A stretch of 21,466 nt of DNA from Planctomycetota bacterium. GTDB taxonomy: Bacteria; Planctomycetota; Phycisphaerae; FEN-1346. The stretch spans positions 1 to 21,466 of the forward strand of contig JAPLMO010000074.1 of the NCBI GenBank assembly GCA_026386995.1, in the 5' to 3' direction. Under the pieces are notes generated by a model, which had not been told where the DNA came from, searched no databases, and saw only the letters and a program-made list of their open reading frames with translations. A program made the position numbers and the translations under genes. Positions 1-7,836 of this stretch are shown piece after piece; position 1 is the first letter of the stretch, and each line of letters starts with the position of its first letter.

Positions 1-183
1 GAGGTTCACGTCGCCGATGAGCGTGTACCGCACAAGAACCGAGTTCGCGGCAACAGCCGTGGTGTCGCCGAACGGGATGCCGGAGTCGAACCACACGGCC
101 GATTCGCCGTTAAAGGCGTAACCGATGCCGTTGGTGGTCGAACCGCCGGCCAGGAGCGCCGAGGTGATGCCAGGGCCGCCTCA
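1..183 (-). pseudogene. In-frame continuation of the PATR protein beyond an internal TGA
   Basis: Directly after the TGA at 181-183, the same minus-strand frame is open for all 60 codons to base 1. It reads GGPGITSALLAGG, then STTNGIGYAFNGESAVWF, and ends SVLVRYTLIGDVNL. This is the usual C-terminal sequence of planctomycete PATR proteins, where 'IVSAYNxGxW.GpGI' leads to 'VRYTxxGDxNLDG', a dockerin-like start. The TGA sits exactly where a Trp (TGG) is normal, so one base change explains it. It could be a nonsense mutation, a sequencing error or readthrough. Genome-wide TGA reassignment is unlikely because neighbouring genes end in TGA. Confidence 0.82.
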
Positions 184-3100
184 GTCGCCGACCGCCGCGT
201 TGTATGCGGAGACGATCTGCGCCCGCACGGTGTCAATGGGGCTTTCGCCGGTGTAGTTGATCGCCAACAGGCCGTCGTTCAGGTCCAGCGTGCCGGTCGG
301 CGCAGCGCCGCCCTCGATGTTGAGGGCCGACGTGACGTTGGTCGACCGGACCGTCGCGCTGGTCGCCAGATTGCTGTCATCGCCGATGTAGATGTTGTTG
401 ACGTTCTTGATGGACGAGTTGACCGTCAACGTCGCGCCAGCGCCAACGCTCGTCTCGCTGGTCGTCGGATTGCTGCCCGTCATGCTCTGGATCGTCGCCG
501 CGCCGTTATACACGTGGAAGCCGTTGGCCGTCACGTCGCCGGCTATGAGCGTGCCCGCGCCAGTCTTAATCATGCTGGTGGGGACGCCCGTCGGCTCAGT
601 GAAGGAGGGCAGGGTAAGCCTGTCGTCGCTGTTGGTGACCTCGATGGCGACGTCGTCGCTGCTGCCGAAGGTGCGGGCCAGGATGAGGGCCGGCGTGCCG
701 GTGATGCTTGCGCCGGGGCTGTCGCCCACGCCCGTGGCGGCGATGTTGCCGTTGAAGGTGACGCTGGTGGCCCCGCTGAGGGTCAGTTGGGTGCCGGCGC
801 CGCTGAGCGACACGCCGCCCAAACTACCCGCGCCGGCGGGCAGGGATAGTGTGCTGGTACTCGTGGCGCCGATAGCCGTGTACTGCAGATCGATCGTTCC
901 GCCTATTGAACCCGTGTAGCCGGAGGCAATTTCATACTTGGCCGCCAGATAACCGCCGACGTTGTTCATTTCGTCTGCAGTCAGTTTGTCGTTGAAGAGC
1001 AGCAACTCGGCAATATCGCCGCGCAGCGCCTGTCCGCCACTGGGACGATCGCCGACTGTCCAGTTCTGACCCTCGCCGTTGTGCCAATCCGCGCCCAAGT
1101 CGCCAAGGTTCGTGCCGTCAATCAACATCCGGAACAGATCGGTGTTGCTTTCAAGAACGAAGATGTGTGCCCCAGTTGTTGGCCACTGGTCCAAACTATA
1201 GCCATCTGAACGGCCACCCCTGAACGAACCCGGGTGAGATTCATTCCAGGTTTGGGCGACCCATCGTTCATCGTTATCGCGGTTGCCGAACAGGTTGTAG
1301 CGCCAATCAGGTCCTGACTCATCGGGGGCTGCCACGACAAACAAGGTGGCTGCGCTATTGGAGAATTGGGCACTCAGATCACCGAGATTCATATGCTGAG
1401 GGGCATCGGGGTTAGCATCGCCGGTACCCGGGTTGAACCGCAGCGCAGGCGTGCCGTTGATGTTGCTTGCCACGAAAGAGGGTCGCTGATCGTCGCTCGC
1501 CGTCGCATTATTGCCTACTCCCGACTTGTCGACCCACGTTGCGACCGGAGCGCCATTCGTCAACGTCGCGTTGTTGGAGCCGTCAATATTCGAGGCATCC
1601 AGCCAAATCATATTGGAAGATGGCATAGCGGTCTTGCTGATGGTAAGCGTGCCGCCCGTGAGCGTGACGGTACGGGCGACGCCAGGATCGATTAGATTTG
1701 CACCGCTGGCCAAGAACGCACTGCCGGCCCCCGCGGTCCAGGCGAATTGCGTCGAGGCGGAATCCTTCAAGGTGCTGGTAACAGCCAGTGTGTTGCCGCC
1801 AGTGGCGGCCACTGCGCCGGCGGATAGCGCCGCCGTGGCGACCGTGGCTCCGGAAACAACGTTGACCGTGCCGCCGGTGACGGTGAGAGCACCGCTGACC
1901 GAGCCAGCGAGGCTCGCCGTACCGCCGGTGGGAACGTTCAGCGCCGCGACCGTCCCGGCGTTCACGTTCAAACTGCCGGCATACACCGTCGCCGGGCCGA
2001 TCGCAGTGCCCGCATGGGAGAGTGTCAGCGAACCATCGCCCAACTTATGCAGACCGCCGGCGCCCACGATGGGCGAGGCGAACTCAACGGCGTTGCCATT
2101 GGTATCGATCTTGGCAATCTGGCCGCCGGCGACGGTCGGGATCTGGCCGGAGAGGTCCGTATTCAACCCCGTCGCATATTTCAGGGTGCCGCCCTGGAAG
2201 GTGACATTGCCGATGCCCAGACTACCGGCGTTGCCGATCTGGAGCGTGCCGGCGTTCAGTAACGTGCCGCCCTTGTAATCGTTCGCCACGTTAAGCGCGA
2301 GGGTGCCGGCGCCCAGTTTGCTCAAACCGCCGTCGCCACTGAGGCCATTTTCCGTGTCGAAGGAAACGTCGTTGCCGTTGGTGTCGATCTTCGCCATCTG
2401 GCCGCCGGTGATCGGATTGATGCGGCCGGAGACGTCGGTGCTATGGTTGCGATATTGCAGGGTTCCGCCCTCGAAGATGATCTTGCCGGTGCCAAGACTG
2501 CCGGCCGTTCTGGTCCGGAGGATGCCGTCCTTGAGCGTCGTATCGCCGGTGTAGTCGTTCGTATTAAGTGTCAGCCTGCCGCCGCCGACCTTGATCAGCG
2601 AACCGCCGCCGCTGAGGTTACCGTAATACTCCGTGGTGGCGTTGTTCTGGCCGACCGACAGGGCCACGGCCGCGGGCACCAAGTCGGTATTCTCCAGGAC
2701 CAGGTTCTTGTCGCCGGTCAGACCGCCGAAGGTGGCGTCGGTGAGGGCTGCGAAGTCGATCGAGCCACCTGCGCTGGCGTAGTTCAACGTGCTGTTTTGC
2801 AGGGCGAGCGAGTTTGACAGCGACAGTGCGCCGTCGGAGGAAATCGTCGTGTCGCCGAAATAAGTGTTCGCTGCGCCCAGCGTGAGTTTACCGGCGCCCA
2901 ACTTGCTCAAACCGCCATCGCCGCTGATGCCCGTGCCGAAGGAGACGTCGTTGCTGTTGGTGTCGATCTTCGCCAACTGGCCGCCGGCAACGGCGTTAAT
3001 GCGGCCGGAGACATCGATCGTGGACCCGGGGGCATTTTGCAGTGTCCCGCCCTTGAAGGTGACATTGCCGGTGCCCAGACTGTCGAGCGCGGCGATCTGC

Positions 3101-4347
3101 AGGGTGCCGGCGTTGAGTGACGTGCCGCCGGTGTAGGCGTTGCCGGTGTTCGAGAGCACCAGAGTGCCGCTGCCGGCCTTGGTTAGCGTCATGCCGTCGC
3201 CGCTGATCTGCCCGCTCACGGTGAGCGGTTTGTCGGTATCGTTGTTGATCTTCCACGGCTGGCTGGCGCCGAGGACCACGGGGGCGCTGATGGTATGTGC
3301 CCCCGACCCGGCCGCGACGGTCACTCCGTCGGAGCCGATGGTTAAGGAACCGGAGGCGCCTTGTGCAATGCTGACCGAGGCAGTCGAGCCAGCCTTGAAC
3401 TCGAGGCTGTTGACATTGAAGTCGGCGTCCAGGGTCGTGTCCAGGGTCAACGTAATGTTGTCGAAGATCACTTCGTATCCGGTGGTGGGCGGAGCGGCCA
3501 TCGGAGGGCCCGCTGGAGTGCCGCTGAAGTTGGTGTCACTTGAGGCGTTCCAACTGAATGGAGAGGTGGTGTTTCCACCGATCCAGTACGCAGGGTTGGT
3601 GGCCAGGGCCACAAGTTGGAAGCCCATAAGCGTCAGGTGCGGGGCTGACTTGGTTCCGTCCGCGGCGAGTGTGAAATCGAACGTACCGCCCGCGGTGGGC
3701 TCCAAGTTTAAGAAGGCCACATAATTGACTCCCTCCGCCCACAAATCCCCGGTCCCTGGATTGTAACCGCCATTATCAACATACTGGCTTGACCCGTTAG
3801 AGGTCGCGTTGGTCGTTGCAAACGTGCCTGCGTTCCCGCTCTCGTTAGCGTAATAGCTGCCGATGTACAGGTTGTATTTCTTGTTGGGGTCGAGCCCATT
3901 GATTGCGTAGCCGCCTTCGGGAGTGGTGCTTCCTTGGTTAATGCCACAAACGAGCATCTGAAGTTTCTGGCCCCAATCCCAAGGGTCAGTGCCACGATTG
4001 CCAAAGTTGAAGCCCACGGTAGTGGTTACGCCAGTGGAGTCCAACAAGTTGGACCCAAAGCAAAGCTCCCCGTTGCCCGGCTCCAACGGCAACTGATTCC
4101 ACGTCAGGCCGTCGCCGATGCTTCCGTCGATGCCATCCCACGTCCAGGGGCCATTGAGTTTGGCTGGGTCTTCCAAATGTGGGGTCTGGCCGTTAGGGGC
4201 GGGGACACCACCACCGGCGCCGGGGCCGCCGTGAGCCACGATGTTCACATTGATGATCTGGGCGTTAGCACCCGCCGCCGCGGCGAAAACAACCGCCAGG
4301 GCAAACATCGCGGCCAGACAAACACTCGAAATGTTTCGCGTCCTCAT
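181..4347 (-). CDS. Secreted giant PATR (autotransporter-associated beta-strand repeat) protein with LamG-like domain, interrupted
   Basis: The 1388 residues read before the stop begin with a clear signal peptide (MRTRNISSVCLAAMF..., hydrophobic core, cleavage near GANA|Q at about residue 29). An N-terminal beta-rich domain (about 30-250) resembles planctomycete cell-surface modules. At least five PATR units follow (about 380-800), each with a core like GDGGLSKLGAGTLALN followed by Y.G.T.L..GTLQI. A LamG/concanavalin-like domain (about 910-1140, starting MIWLDASN and ending LAAKYEI) comes next, then another PATR-like unit (MIKTGAGTLIAGDV). Such proteins are secreted repeat adhesins or enzyme scaffolds; no catalytic residues are visible. 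The start is ATG at 4347, preceded by a weak AAAGGG. The TGA at 181-183 is probably not the natural end, because the same frame stays open to the window edge with family-like sequence. Family assignment is firm; the exact role is unknown. Confidence 0.88.
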   Translation of the reverse strand: MRTRNISSVCLAAMFALAVVFAAAAGANAQIINVNIVAHGGPGAGGGVPAPNGQTPHLEDPAKLNGPWTWDGIDGSIGDGLTWNQLPLEPGNGELCFGSNLLDSTGVTTTVGFNFGNRGTDPWDWGQKLQMLVCGINQGSTTPEGGYAINGLDPNKKYNLYIGSYYANESGNAGTFATTNATSNGSSQYVDNGGYNPGTGDLWAEGVNYVAFLNLEPTAGGTFDFTLAADGTKSAPHLTLMGFQLVALATNPAYWIGGNTTSPFSWNASSDTNFSGTPAGPPMAAPPTTGYEVIFDNITLTLDTTLDADFNVNSLEFKAGSTASVSIAQGASGSLTIGSDGVTVAAGSGAHTISAPVVLGASQPWKINNDTDKPLTVSGQISGDGMTLTKAGSGTLVLSNTGNAYTGGTSLNAGTLQIAALDSLGTGNVTFKGGTLQNAPGSTIDVSGRINAVAGGQLAKIDTNSNDVSFGTGISGDGGLSKLGAGKLTLGAANTYFGDTTISSDGALSLSNSLALQNSTLNYASAGGSIDFAALTDATFGGLTGDKNLVLENTDLVPAAVALSVGQNNATTEYYGNLSGGGSLIKVGGGRLTLNTNDYTGDTTLKDGILRTRTAGSLGTGKIIFEGGTLQYRNHSTDVSGRINPITGGQMAKIDTNGNDVSFDTENGLSGDGGLSKLGAGTLALNVANDYKGGTLLNAGTLQIGNAGSLGIGNVTFQGGTLKYATGLNTDLSGQIPTVAGGQIAKIDTNGNAVEFASPIVGAGGLHKLGDGSLTLSHAGTAIGPATVYAGSLNVNAGTVAALNVPTGGTASLAGSVSGALTVTGGTVNVVSGATVATAALSAGAVAATGGNTLAVTSTLKDSASTQFAWTAGAGSAFLASGANLIDPGVARTVTLTGGTLTISKTAMPSSNMIWLDASNIDGSNNATLTNGAPVATWVDKSGVGNNATASDDQRPSFVASNINGTPALRFNPGTGDANPDAPQHMNLGDLSAQFSNSAATLFVVAAPDESGPDWRYNLFGNRDNDERWVAQTWNESHPGSFRGGRSDGYSLDQWPTTGAHIFVLESNTDLFRMLIDGTNLGDLGADWHNGEGQNWTVGDRPSGGQALRGDIAELLLFNDKLTADEMNNVGGYLAAKYEIASGYTGSIGGTIDLQYTAIGATSTSTLSLPAGAGSLGGVSLSGAGTQLTLSGATSVTFNGNIAATGVGDSPGASITGTPALILARTFGSSDDVAIEVTNSDDRLTLPSFTEPTGVPTSMIKTGAGTLIAGDVTANGFHVYNGAATIQSMTGSNPTTSETSVGAGATLTVNSSIKNVNNIYIGDDSNLATSATVRSTNVTSALNIEGGAAPTGTLDLNDGLLAINYTGESPIDTVRAQIVSAYNAAVGD

Positions 4348-4860
4348 GGCTCAAACCCTTTCACAAAGATGGTTTTCCCGTGTTACCCGGGCATCCCGTG
4401 GTAACGTTACCGTGGGGGCGCAGTATAATCGCCCCGTGTGCGTTCACCGTCGTGTTCCGCTAAGCAGATGCGAGTGTAGAGGAGGCGTCTATCGCTGCTG
4501 AGGAGAAATGTGTTGACCGCCTGATTGTCATCAAGGCCCCTAAATCCAACTGCCCAGAACCGCCACCCCCTGTGGGTGTACGAAGGAGATCTGGCCTAAC
4601 CGTACGGCACGGGGCAGTATACCCCACATTATGGGTGAAGGCAAATCGCGAAGGGATTTTTTCGGTGCTCCACCAGCGGCCCTTCTGCCCGACCTGCCCA
4701 GATTGCCCAGATTGCCCAGTGCTGCCTTCCGCGCAGCCACGCCGGCCGCCAAGCACCCCCCCGAGAAAACCTCCCAAGACCCCCCCCAGGACCTCCCGAA
4801 ACGCCCCCTCACCCCCCCCTTTTCCGGCACCCGGGTTGCCGCAGGCTTGCTTTTGCCGCC
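4348..4860. other. Gene-free region upstream of the PATR gene
   Basis: I see no convincing gene here. The stretch holds the leader of the PATR gene, a 12-bp palindrome GGTAACGTTACC (4400-4411), and a minus-strand TATACT-like -10 (about 4423-4428) without a good -35. It also holds short tandem repeats of the type CCCAGATTG (about 4688-4715) and C-rich low-complexity DNA (4757-4820). The open frames on both strands have Pro/Arg-rich, non-protein-like composition. Confidence 0.5.
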
Positions 4861-5340
4861 GAAATCGGCTCCGCCGCTCCCGACCTGGCCGCCATCATTT
4901 CCGTCTGGCCGGGCCTGCCGGAAGCACTCAGGGCGGGCATCTTGGCGATGGTCAAGGCGGCCGACCAAGCGCGGCCGCGGGCGGGGGCGAGAGACACCCG
5001 GCAAAACCGACGCCTATAAGCGAGCCTTGGCCGTCTTGAGGCGTGGCGGTCGCTGGCCGAGGCCGCCAAGGCCGCCGGCGTGGGACGCGATACCTTGTGG
5101 GAGTGGCGAAAGAAGGATACAGATTTCGCGGCACGGGCCGAGCACGAGCGGTTAACCGGCACTTACGCCGTCAGCCCGCTTGTACCAACGCTTGCCCCAA
5201 CTTCTGACAAGTCGAGAAAATCGCTGTCATTCGCTGGCAAGACGGCGGATAAGGCGGAACTGGCGGGCGAGAGAGGCGAACGCCGTAACCTCAATGCCAA
5301 GCAGCAGTTGTCACTTGCTGACAATAGCAGTCATGTTCAA
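4861..5340 (+). pseudogene. Decayed mobile-element remnant (integrase tail / terminase-like HTH)
   Basis: Two recognisable protein pieces remain in one plus-strand frame. The first (4861-5019) reads PDLAAIISVWPGLPEALRAG followed by ILAMVKAA, a motif I recall near the ends of planctomycete integrase-type ORFs; it stops at TAA 5017-5019. The second (5020-5340) reads SLAEAAKAAGVGRDTLWEWR, a helix-turn-helix like phage terminase small subunits. It continues as SPLVPTLAPTSDKS and FAGKTAD, which resembles the C-terminal tail of tRNA-targeting integrases. A second frame carries YKRALAVL just before 5036, suggesting a frameshift. The remnant runs straight into the 3' end of tRNA-Pro, the classic position of an integrase next to its attachment site. 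No catalytic integrase domain survives. The family link rests on memory of motifs, so it is moderate. Confidence 0.45.
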
Positions 5341-5343
5341 AAG

Positions 5344-5422
5344 TGGTCGGGGCGAGTGGATTTGAACCACCGACCTCTTGGTCCCGAACCAAGCGCTCTA
5401 ATCCAAGCTGAGCTACGCCCCG
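5344..5422 (-). tRNA. tRNA-Pro (anticodon CGG)
   Basis: The minus strand folds as a complete cloverleaf: acceptor CGGGGCG/CGCCCCG, D-stem GCTC/GAGC with an 11-nt loop, anticodon stem CTTGG/CCAAG with loop TTCGGGA, variable AGGTC, T-stem GGTGG/CCACT with loop TTCAAAT, discriminator A, and an encoded CCA (5344-5346). The anticodon CGG is at 5384-5386 and reads the proline codon CCG. On the opposite strand this gene gives the well-known spurious peptide VDLNHRPLGPEPSALIQAEL. An integrase-like remnant abuts the 3' end. Confidence 0.97.
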
Positions 5423-5437
5423 ATTCTAAGAACATGA

Positions 5438-5465
5438 ATTATAATCGTGTAGCCCCGGAAATCAA
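5438..5465 (-). promoter_or_regulatory. Promoter of tRNA-Pro
   Basis: On the minus strand TTGATT (5465-5460) is followed after 16 nt by a perfect TATAAT (5443-5438). Transcription would start near 5431, about 9 nt before the mature tRNA. This is a typical sigma-70-type layout for a tRNA gene. Confidence 0.7.
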
Positions 5466-5489
5466 TCTCATTTTGCATTGCGGCCGCTT

Positions 5490-5539
5490 TATAATTGGCG
5501 CGACCGCAGCAGCGGGATATGCTGTCCGATATGCTGTCC
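5490..5539 (+). promoter_or_regulatory. Possible -10 and 12-bp tandem repeat upstream of the GspF-like gene
   Basis: A perfect TATAAT lies at 5490-5495 on the plus strand, but no good -35 is visible at 16-18 nt. Just downstream, GATATGCTGTCC is repeated twice without a gap (5516-5527 and 5528-5539). If transcription starts near 5502 the repeat lies in the 5' leader, where it could bind a regulator or be chance. Confidence 0.35.
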
Positions 5540-5586
5540 GGAGCACGACTTGCACGTGACAACCTTGACCTGAAGGAGAGGCCCTC

Positions 5587-6009
5587 ATGATGCAATCGCC
5601 TGCCGTATCGCAGACGCCGTCTGCCCGGATCCGGATAATGGGTGTGGTTTCGGGGACGGCCGGCGGCCTCGCCTCGTTCGTGGTGTTCGGCACACTCGTT
5701 TTTGTCGTGCCACGATTCGAGGCGATCTTTGCCGACTTCAAGTGCAGCCTGCCCGTGTTGACGCAGGCGGTCATTACAGTGTCGCATCTTATGTCCTATG
5801 CCTGGCCGCTGGCGTCGGTTCTCATGTTCGGCGTTCCTGTCGCGGCGGTGCTCGTGTCGGTTTTCGCCCGGCTGCGAGGAGGTGTTGCGCTTGTAGCGTG
5901 GCTCGGACTCGGTTCCGCCATGCTCGTGATCTTGGCTCTTGCGGGTATCCTCGTTGCGTTGCTTCTGCCGATGATGTCGCTCATACAGGCGACCAGTGCG
6001 GCGCAGTGA
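5587..6009 (+). CDS. Small GspF-like (type II secretion F fold) membrane protein
   Basis: A protein of 140 residues with three hydrophobic segments (about 18-42, 67-95 and 100-130). Between the first and second is VPRFEAIFADFKCSLPVLTQ, which matches the conserved turn of type II secretion / type IV pilus inner-membrane protein F ('vPkFeeiFadfg..LPlpTq'). It is far shorter than a real GspF (about 400 residues) and carries only one such unit, so it is probably a stand-alone membrane protein of this fold rather than a working assembly platform. The start is ATG 5587, seven bases after the strong ribosome site AAGGAGAG (5573-5580). The stop is TGA. No secretion genes are seen nearby. Function unknown. 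Confidence 0.8.
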   Translation: MMQSPAVSQTPSARIRIMGVVSGTAGGLASFVVFGTLVFVVPRFEAIFADFKCSLPVLTQAVITVSHLMSYAWPLASVLMFGVPVAAVLVSVFARLRGGVALVAWLGLGSAMLVILALAGILVALLLPMMSLIQATSAAQ

Positions 6010-6051
6010 CTCGCGATGGAGTTGGGGGAGGCCGGCCCGCCGGCGATTTGG

Positions 6052-6079
6052 TTGACAGCCTTCTCCCTTGCCTTAGAAT
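6052..6079 (+). promoter_or_regulatory. Promoter of the YdjY-domain lipoprotein gene
   Basis: A perfect TTGACA (6052-6057), a 16-nt spacer and TAGAAT (6074-6079) precede the start codon at 6115. The expected transcription start is near 6086, giving a leader of about 29 nt that contains the ribosome site AAAAGGGG (6101-6108). Confidence 0.75.
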
Positions 6080-6114
6080 GGCCCCCGTTCAGGTAGGCCG
6101 AAAAGGGGCATGGC

Positions 6115-6891
6115 ATGCGGCACGGCGGGCTGACATTCCTTATGATTCTCGGGGTCCTTTGCGGTTGCATGGCGCCGCCTGCGACTGTGCCGGTCCCGCG
6201 CGAGGAGGCCCAGCGCGACGAGCGCCTTGCGTCGGTGGTCCGTGGCACGGATGATGTGGGGCCCCGCACGCCTCCGGCGCCTGCGGCCGAGCCCACGGCG
6301 GTCAGGCCCGCCCCTGCGGTCCGCGTAGACGCGAAGGCCCGCACTGTTCGCATTCCCGCCCGTTTCACCGACGCCGGGGGCGTTGTGGAGTGGTTGTTTT
6401 CGGCCGGCCGGTCGCACCCGGCCACGTCGGTACTCGTGACGGACTGCTCGGTGCGGGAAGTGGCCGCAGGACTGGCGAAGATCGGCCTGGCGGGCGGTGT
6501 GCGGCCGCAGGCGGTCGGCGAGGACCGCGCCCGGCGGCCATCGGGCACGGCCGTGGCGATCGACGTCATCGTCAAGGACGCCGCCGGCAAAGAGTCGCGG
6601 ATTGCGGCCGGGCGGTTCCTCTCGACCAGTTCCGGCGGGCCGCCCCTGGGGGAGGGGGCCTGGATTTATGTCGGCCCGCAGACGATCCGCGAAGGCGAAT
6701 CGGAAATCGTCGTCACGGACCTTTCGGGGAGCCTGATTACGACGAACCTGCACGATTCCAGCGGCATGATCTACTGGTCGCCCGGCAACGGCAGCGATCC
6801 TGCGCCGCCGATCTCTGCGTACTACGCACTAGGCGTCGCGTTGCCCGGCGGAGGCGGGGCCTGCGAAGTGGAGATTCGGCCGGCCCAATAA
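6115..6891 (+). CDS. YdjY-domain lipoprotein
   Basis: A 258-residue exported protein. The N-terminus MRHGGLTFLMILGVLCGCMAPP has a short hydrophobic stretch ending LCGC, consistent with a lipobox whose Cys18 would be lipidated. A Pro/Ala-rich linker (19-65) follows. The next part (about 68-175) has DAKARTVRIPARF, then VEWLF, HPATSVLVTDCSVREVAAGL, and AIDVIVKDAAGKESRI. This pattern matches YdjY-type domains found in many planctomycete envelope proteins, whose biochemical role is unknown. The C-terminal 80 residues (YVGPQTIREGESEIVVTDLS...) look like the second half of the same beta-rich module. A good promoter and ribosome site sit upstream. The TAA stop overlaps the T-tract of the convergent terminator at 6887-6930. 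Confidence 0.82.
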   Translation: MRHGGLTFLMILGVLCGCMAPPATVPVPREEAQRDERLASVVRGTDDVGPRTPPAPAAEPTAVRPAPAVRVDAKARTVRIPARFTDAGGVVEWLFSAGRSHPATSVLVTDCSVREVAAGLAKIGLAGGVRPQAVGEDRARRPSGTAVAIDVIVKDAAGKESRIAAGRFLSTSSGGPPLGEGAWIYVGPQTIREGESEIVVTDLSGSLITTNLHDSSGMIYWSPGNGSDPAPPISAYYALGVALPGGGGACEVEIRPAQ

Positions 6892-6930
6892 AAATGCGGC
6901 AGCGACCGAGGGGTAGGAAGCCGCTGCCGC
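6887..6930 (-). terminator. Intrinsic terminator, minus direction
   Basis: GCGGCAGCG and CGCTGCCGC form a 9-bp stem (6896-6904 with 6922-6930). Reading the minus strand, the stem is followed by ATTTTTATT. It would end the candidate small RNA and any readthrough from the glycosidase operon. The complement overlaps the stop codon of the YdjY lipoprotein gene. Confidence 0.7.
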
Positions 6931-7077
6931 TTCTGAAAGGCGGCGCAAAGCCGCCAATCATTTCTCTGAGTTTCACACTACGAGCCCGATCCCCCACTTT
7001 TGTTGTCGGCGTCCCGCATGCACCGCGCCGGTTGCCGAACGCCCGGCACGTTAGAGAAGTGACCTGCTGCTTCCAAG
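6890..7077 (-). ncRNA. Candidate structured small RNA
   Basis: A minus-strand promoter (TTGACA, 17 nt, GATAAA) and a minus-strand intrinsic terminator delimit a transcript of about 185 nt with no plausible ORF. Visible pairings are a 6-bp stem TTCTCT/AGAGAA (about 7058-7053 with 6967-6962) and an inner stem GGCGTTC/GGACGCC (7043-7037 with 7014-7008). After these come a GGCGGC/GCCGCC hairpin with a 5-nt loop (6955-6939) and the terminator hairpin. Size and layout recall 6S RNA, but I cannot match a conserved signature of 6S, SRP RNA, tmRNA or RNase P. Confidence 0.45.
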
Positions 7078-7083
7078 GCTTCA

Positions 7084-7112
7084 TTTATCAATCCGACGGC
7101 CGCCATTGTCAA
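7084..7112 (-). promoter_or_regulatory. Promoter of the candidate small RNA
   Basis: On the minus strand a perfect TTGACA (7112-7107) is followed, after exactly 17 nt, by GATAAA (7089-7084). No ORF with a ribosome site follows before the terminator at 6887-6930, so it appears to drive a non-coding transcript. Confidence 0.55.
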
Positions 7113-7159
7113 GAATAAATTTGGAAATCTCGTACGGAGCCAGTCTTTGGGGGTGGCAT

Positions 7160-7196
7160 GGTCACGCTGTGGCGTGACCGTACTGCGTCACTTACG
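7160..7196. repeat. Hairpin repeat and CACTTACG half-motif
   Basis: GGTCACGC and GCGTGACC pair around a TGTG loop (7160-7179). Just after it, CACTTACG (7189-7196) matches the arm of hairpins at 21194-21226 and 21430-21462. The hairpin resembles the imperfect palindrome near 11934-11953. Confidence 0.5.
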
Positions 7197-7836
7197 GGGG
7201 GATGTGCGGAGAGGATGCCAGGGGGGCGAGTAGGGGGCGGGCGAAAATGCGTGACCCCGTATTTCGCTTGACCCAGGGGCCGTCGGGCGTCTGGCTACGG
7301 GCCTTGAGGGTGAGATAGGGGAAGGCCGGGATGCGGTCCGGCGGCGGTGTCGTATGCGGCGTGCCGAGGTAGAACATGTGCCAGGCTTGGCCGTCGAAGA
7401 AGGTGACGCCATAGGAGGCCGACGCGGAGTCCTCTGCGCCCGGCTGGCCCAAGTCCAGCACCGGTCCCTTCTTCGTCCAAGTGAGCAGGTCCGTGCTGGT
7501 GGCGAGGCAGGTCAGCCAACCCTTGGGGCCGGCGCCGTCGTAGTGCATGAAGTAGATGCCGCGATGCTCCCAGACCCACACGTCGCGCGCCCACCGTTCA
7601 TCGCAGCGCCCCGGCCCGTCGCCGTAGCGCAGCACAATGCCGCGGTCCTGGGCGTCGAGCCGGAACGCGGCCGTCGGCCGTCCGTCGGGGTAGCGGCACA
7701 CGTCCTGCGCCGGGACAACGCGACTCTCACCCCAGGCGACCGCGGCCGGCCACCGGTTGGCGCAGGTCCCACAGAAGGCATGAACTGACCCGAGATTGTC
7801 CGGGTTAAAAGGGTCCGTGCAAGCCCCCGGGCTCAC
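7192..7836 (-). pseudogene. Truncated glycosidase (five-bladed propeller type, GH43/GH130-like)
   Basis: The 214-residue frame opens with GTG at 7836, overlapping the TGA of the upstream GH95-like gene (GTGA), so translation may be coupled. Residues about 60-185 contain RDVWVWEHRGIYFMHYDGAG, then LATSTDLLTWTKKGPVLDLG, and WHMFYLGTPHTTPPPDRIPA followed by FPYLTLKA. These are repeated propeller-blade features typical of secreted or cytoplasmic glycosidases of the GH43/GH130 type. Homologues I recall are about 350-400 residues and continue after GPWVK with more blades. Here homology is lost after GPWVKR (near 7265) and a non-family tail ending SSPHIPP runs to the stop, beside palindromic repeats. 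It is therefore probably a 3'-truncated, inactive gene. The substrate cannot be told. Confidence 0.7.

Noticed and set aside
181..183. Genome-wide reassignment of TGA to Trp
   Set aside because: Several intact genes in the window end in TGA at natural positions and use TGG for Trp.
5080..5559. Plus-strand frame continuing the HTH remnant through the tRNA region
   Set aside because: Its second half is the translated reverse complement of tRNA-Pro and cannot be a real protein. Only the first part is kept, as a remnant.
7053..7080. SRP RNA signature (GGAAGCAGC) in the candidate small RNA
   Set aside because: The short match is not set in the required SRP hairpin context, so it is treated as chance.
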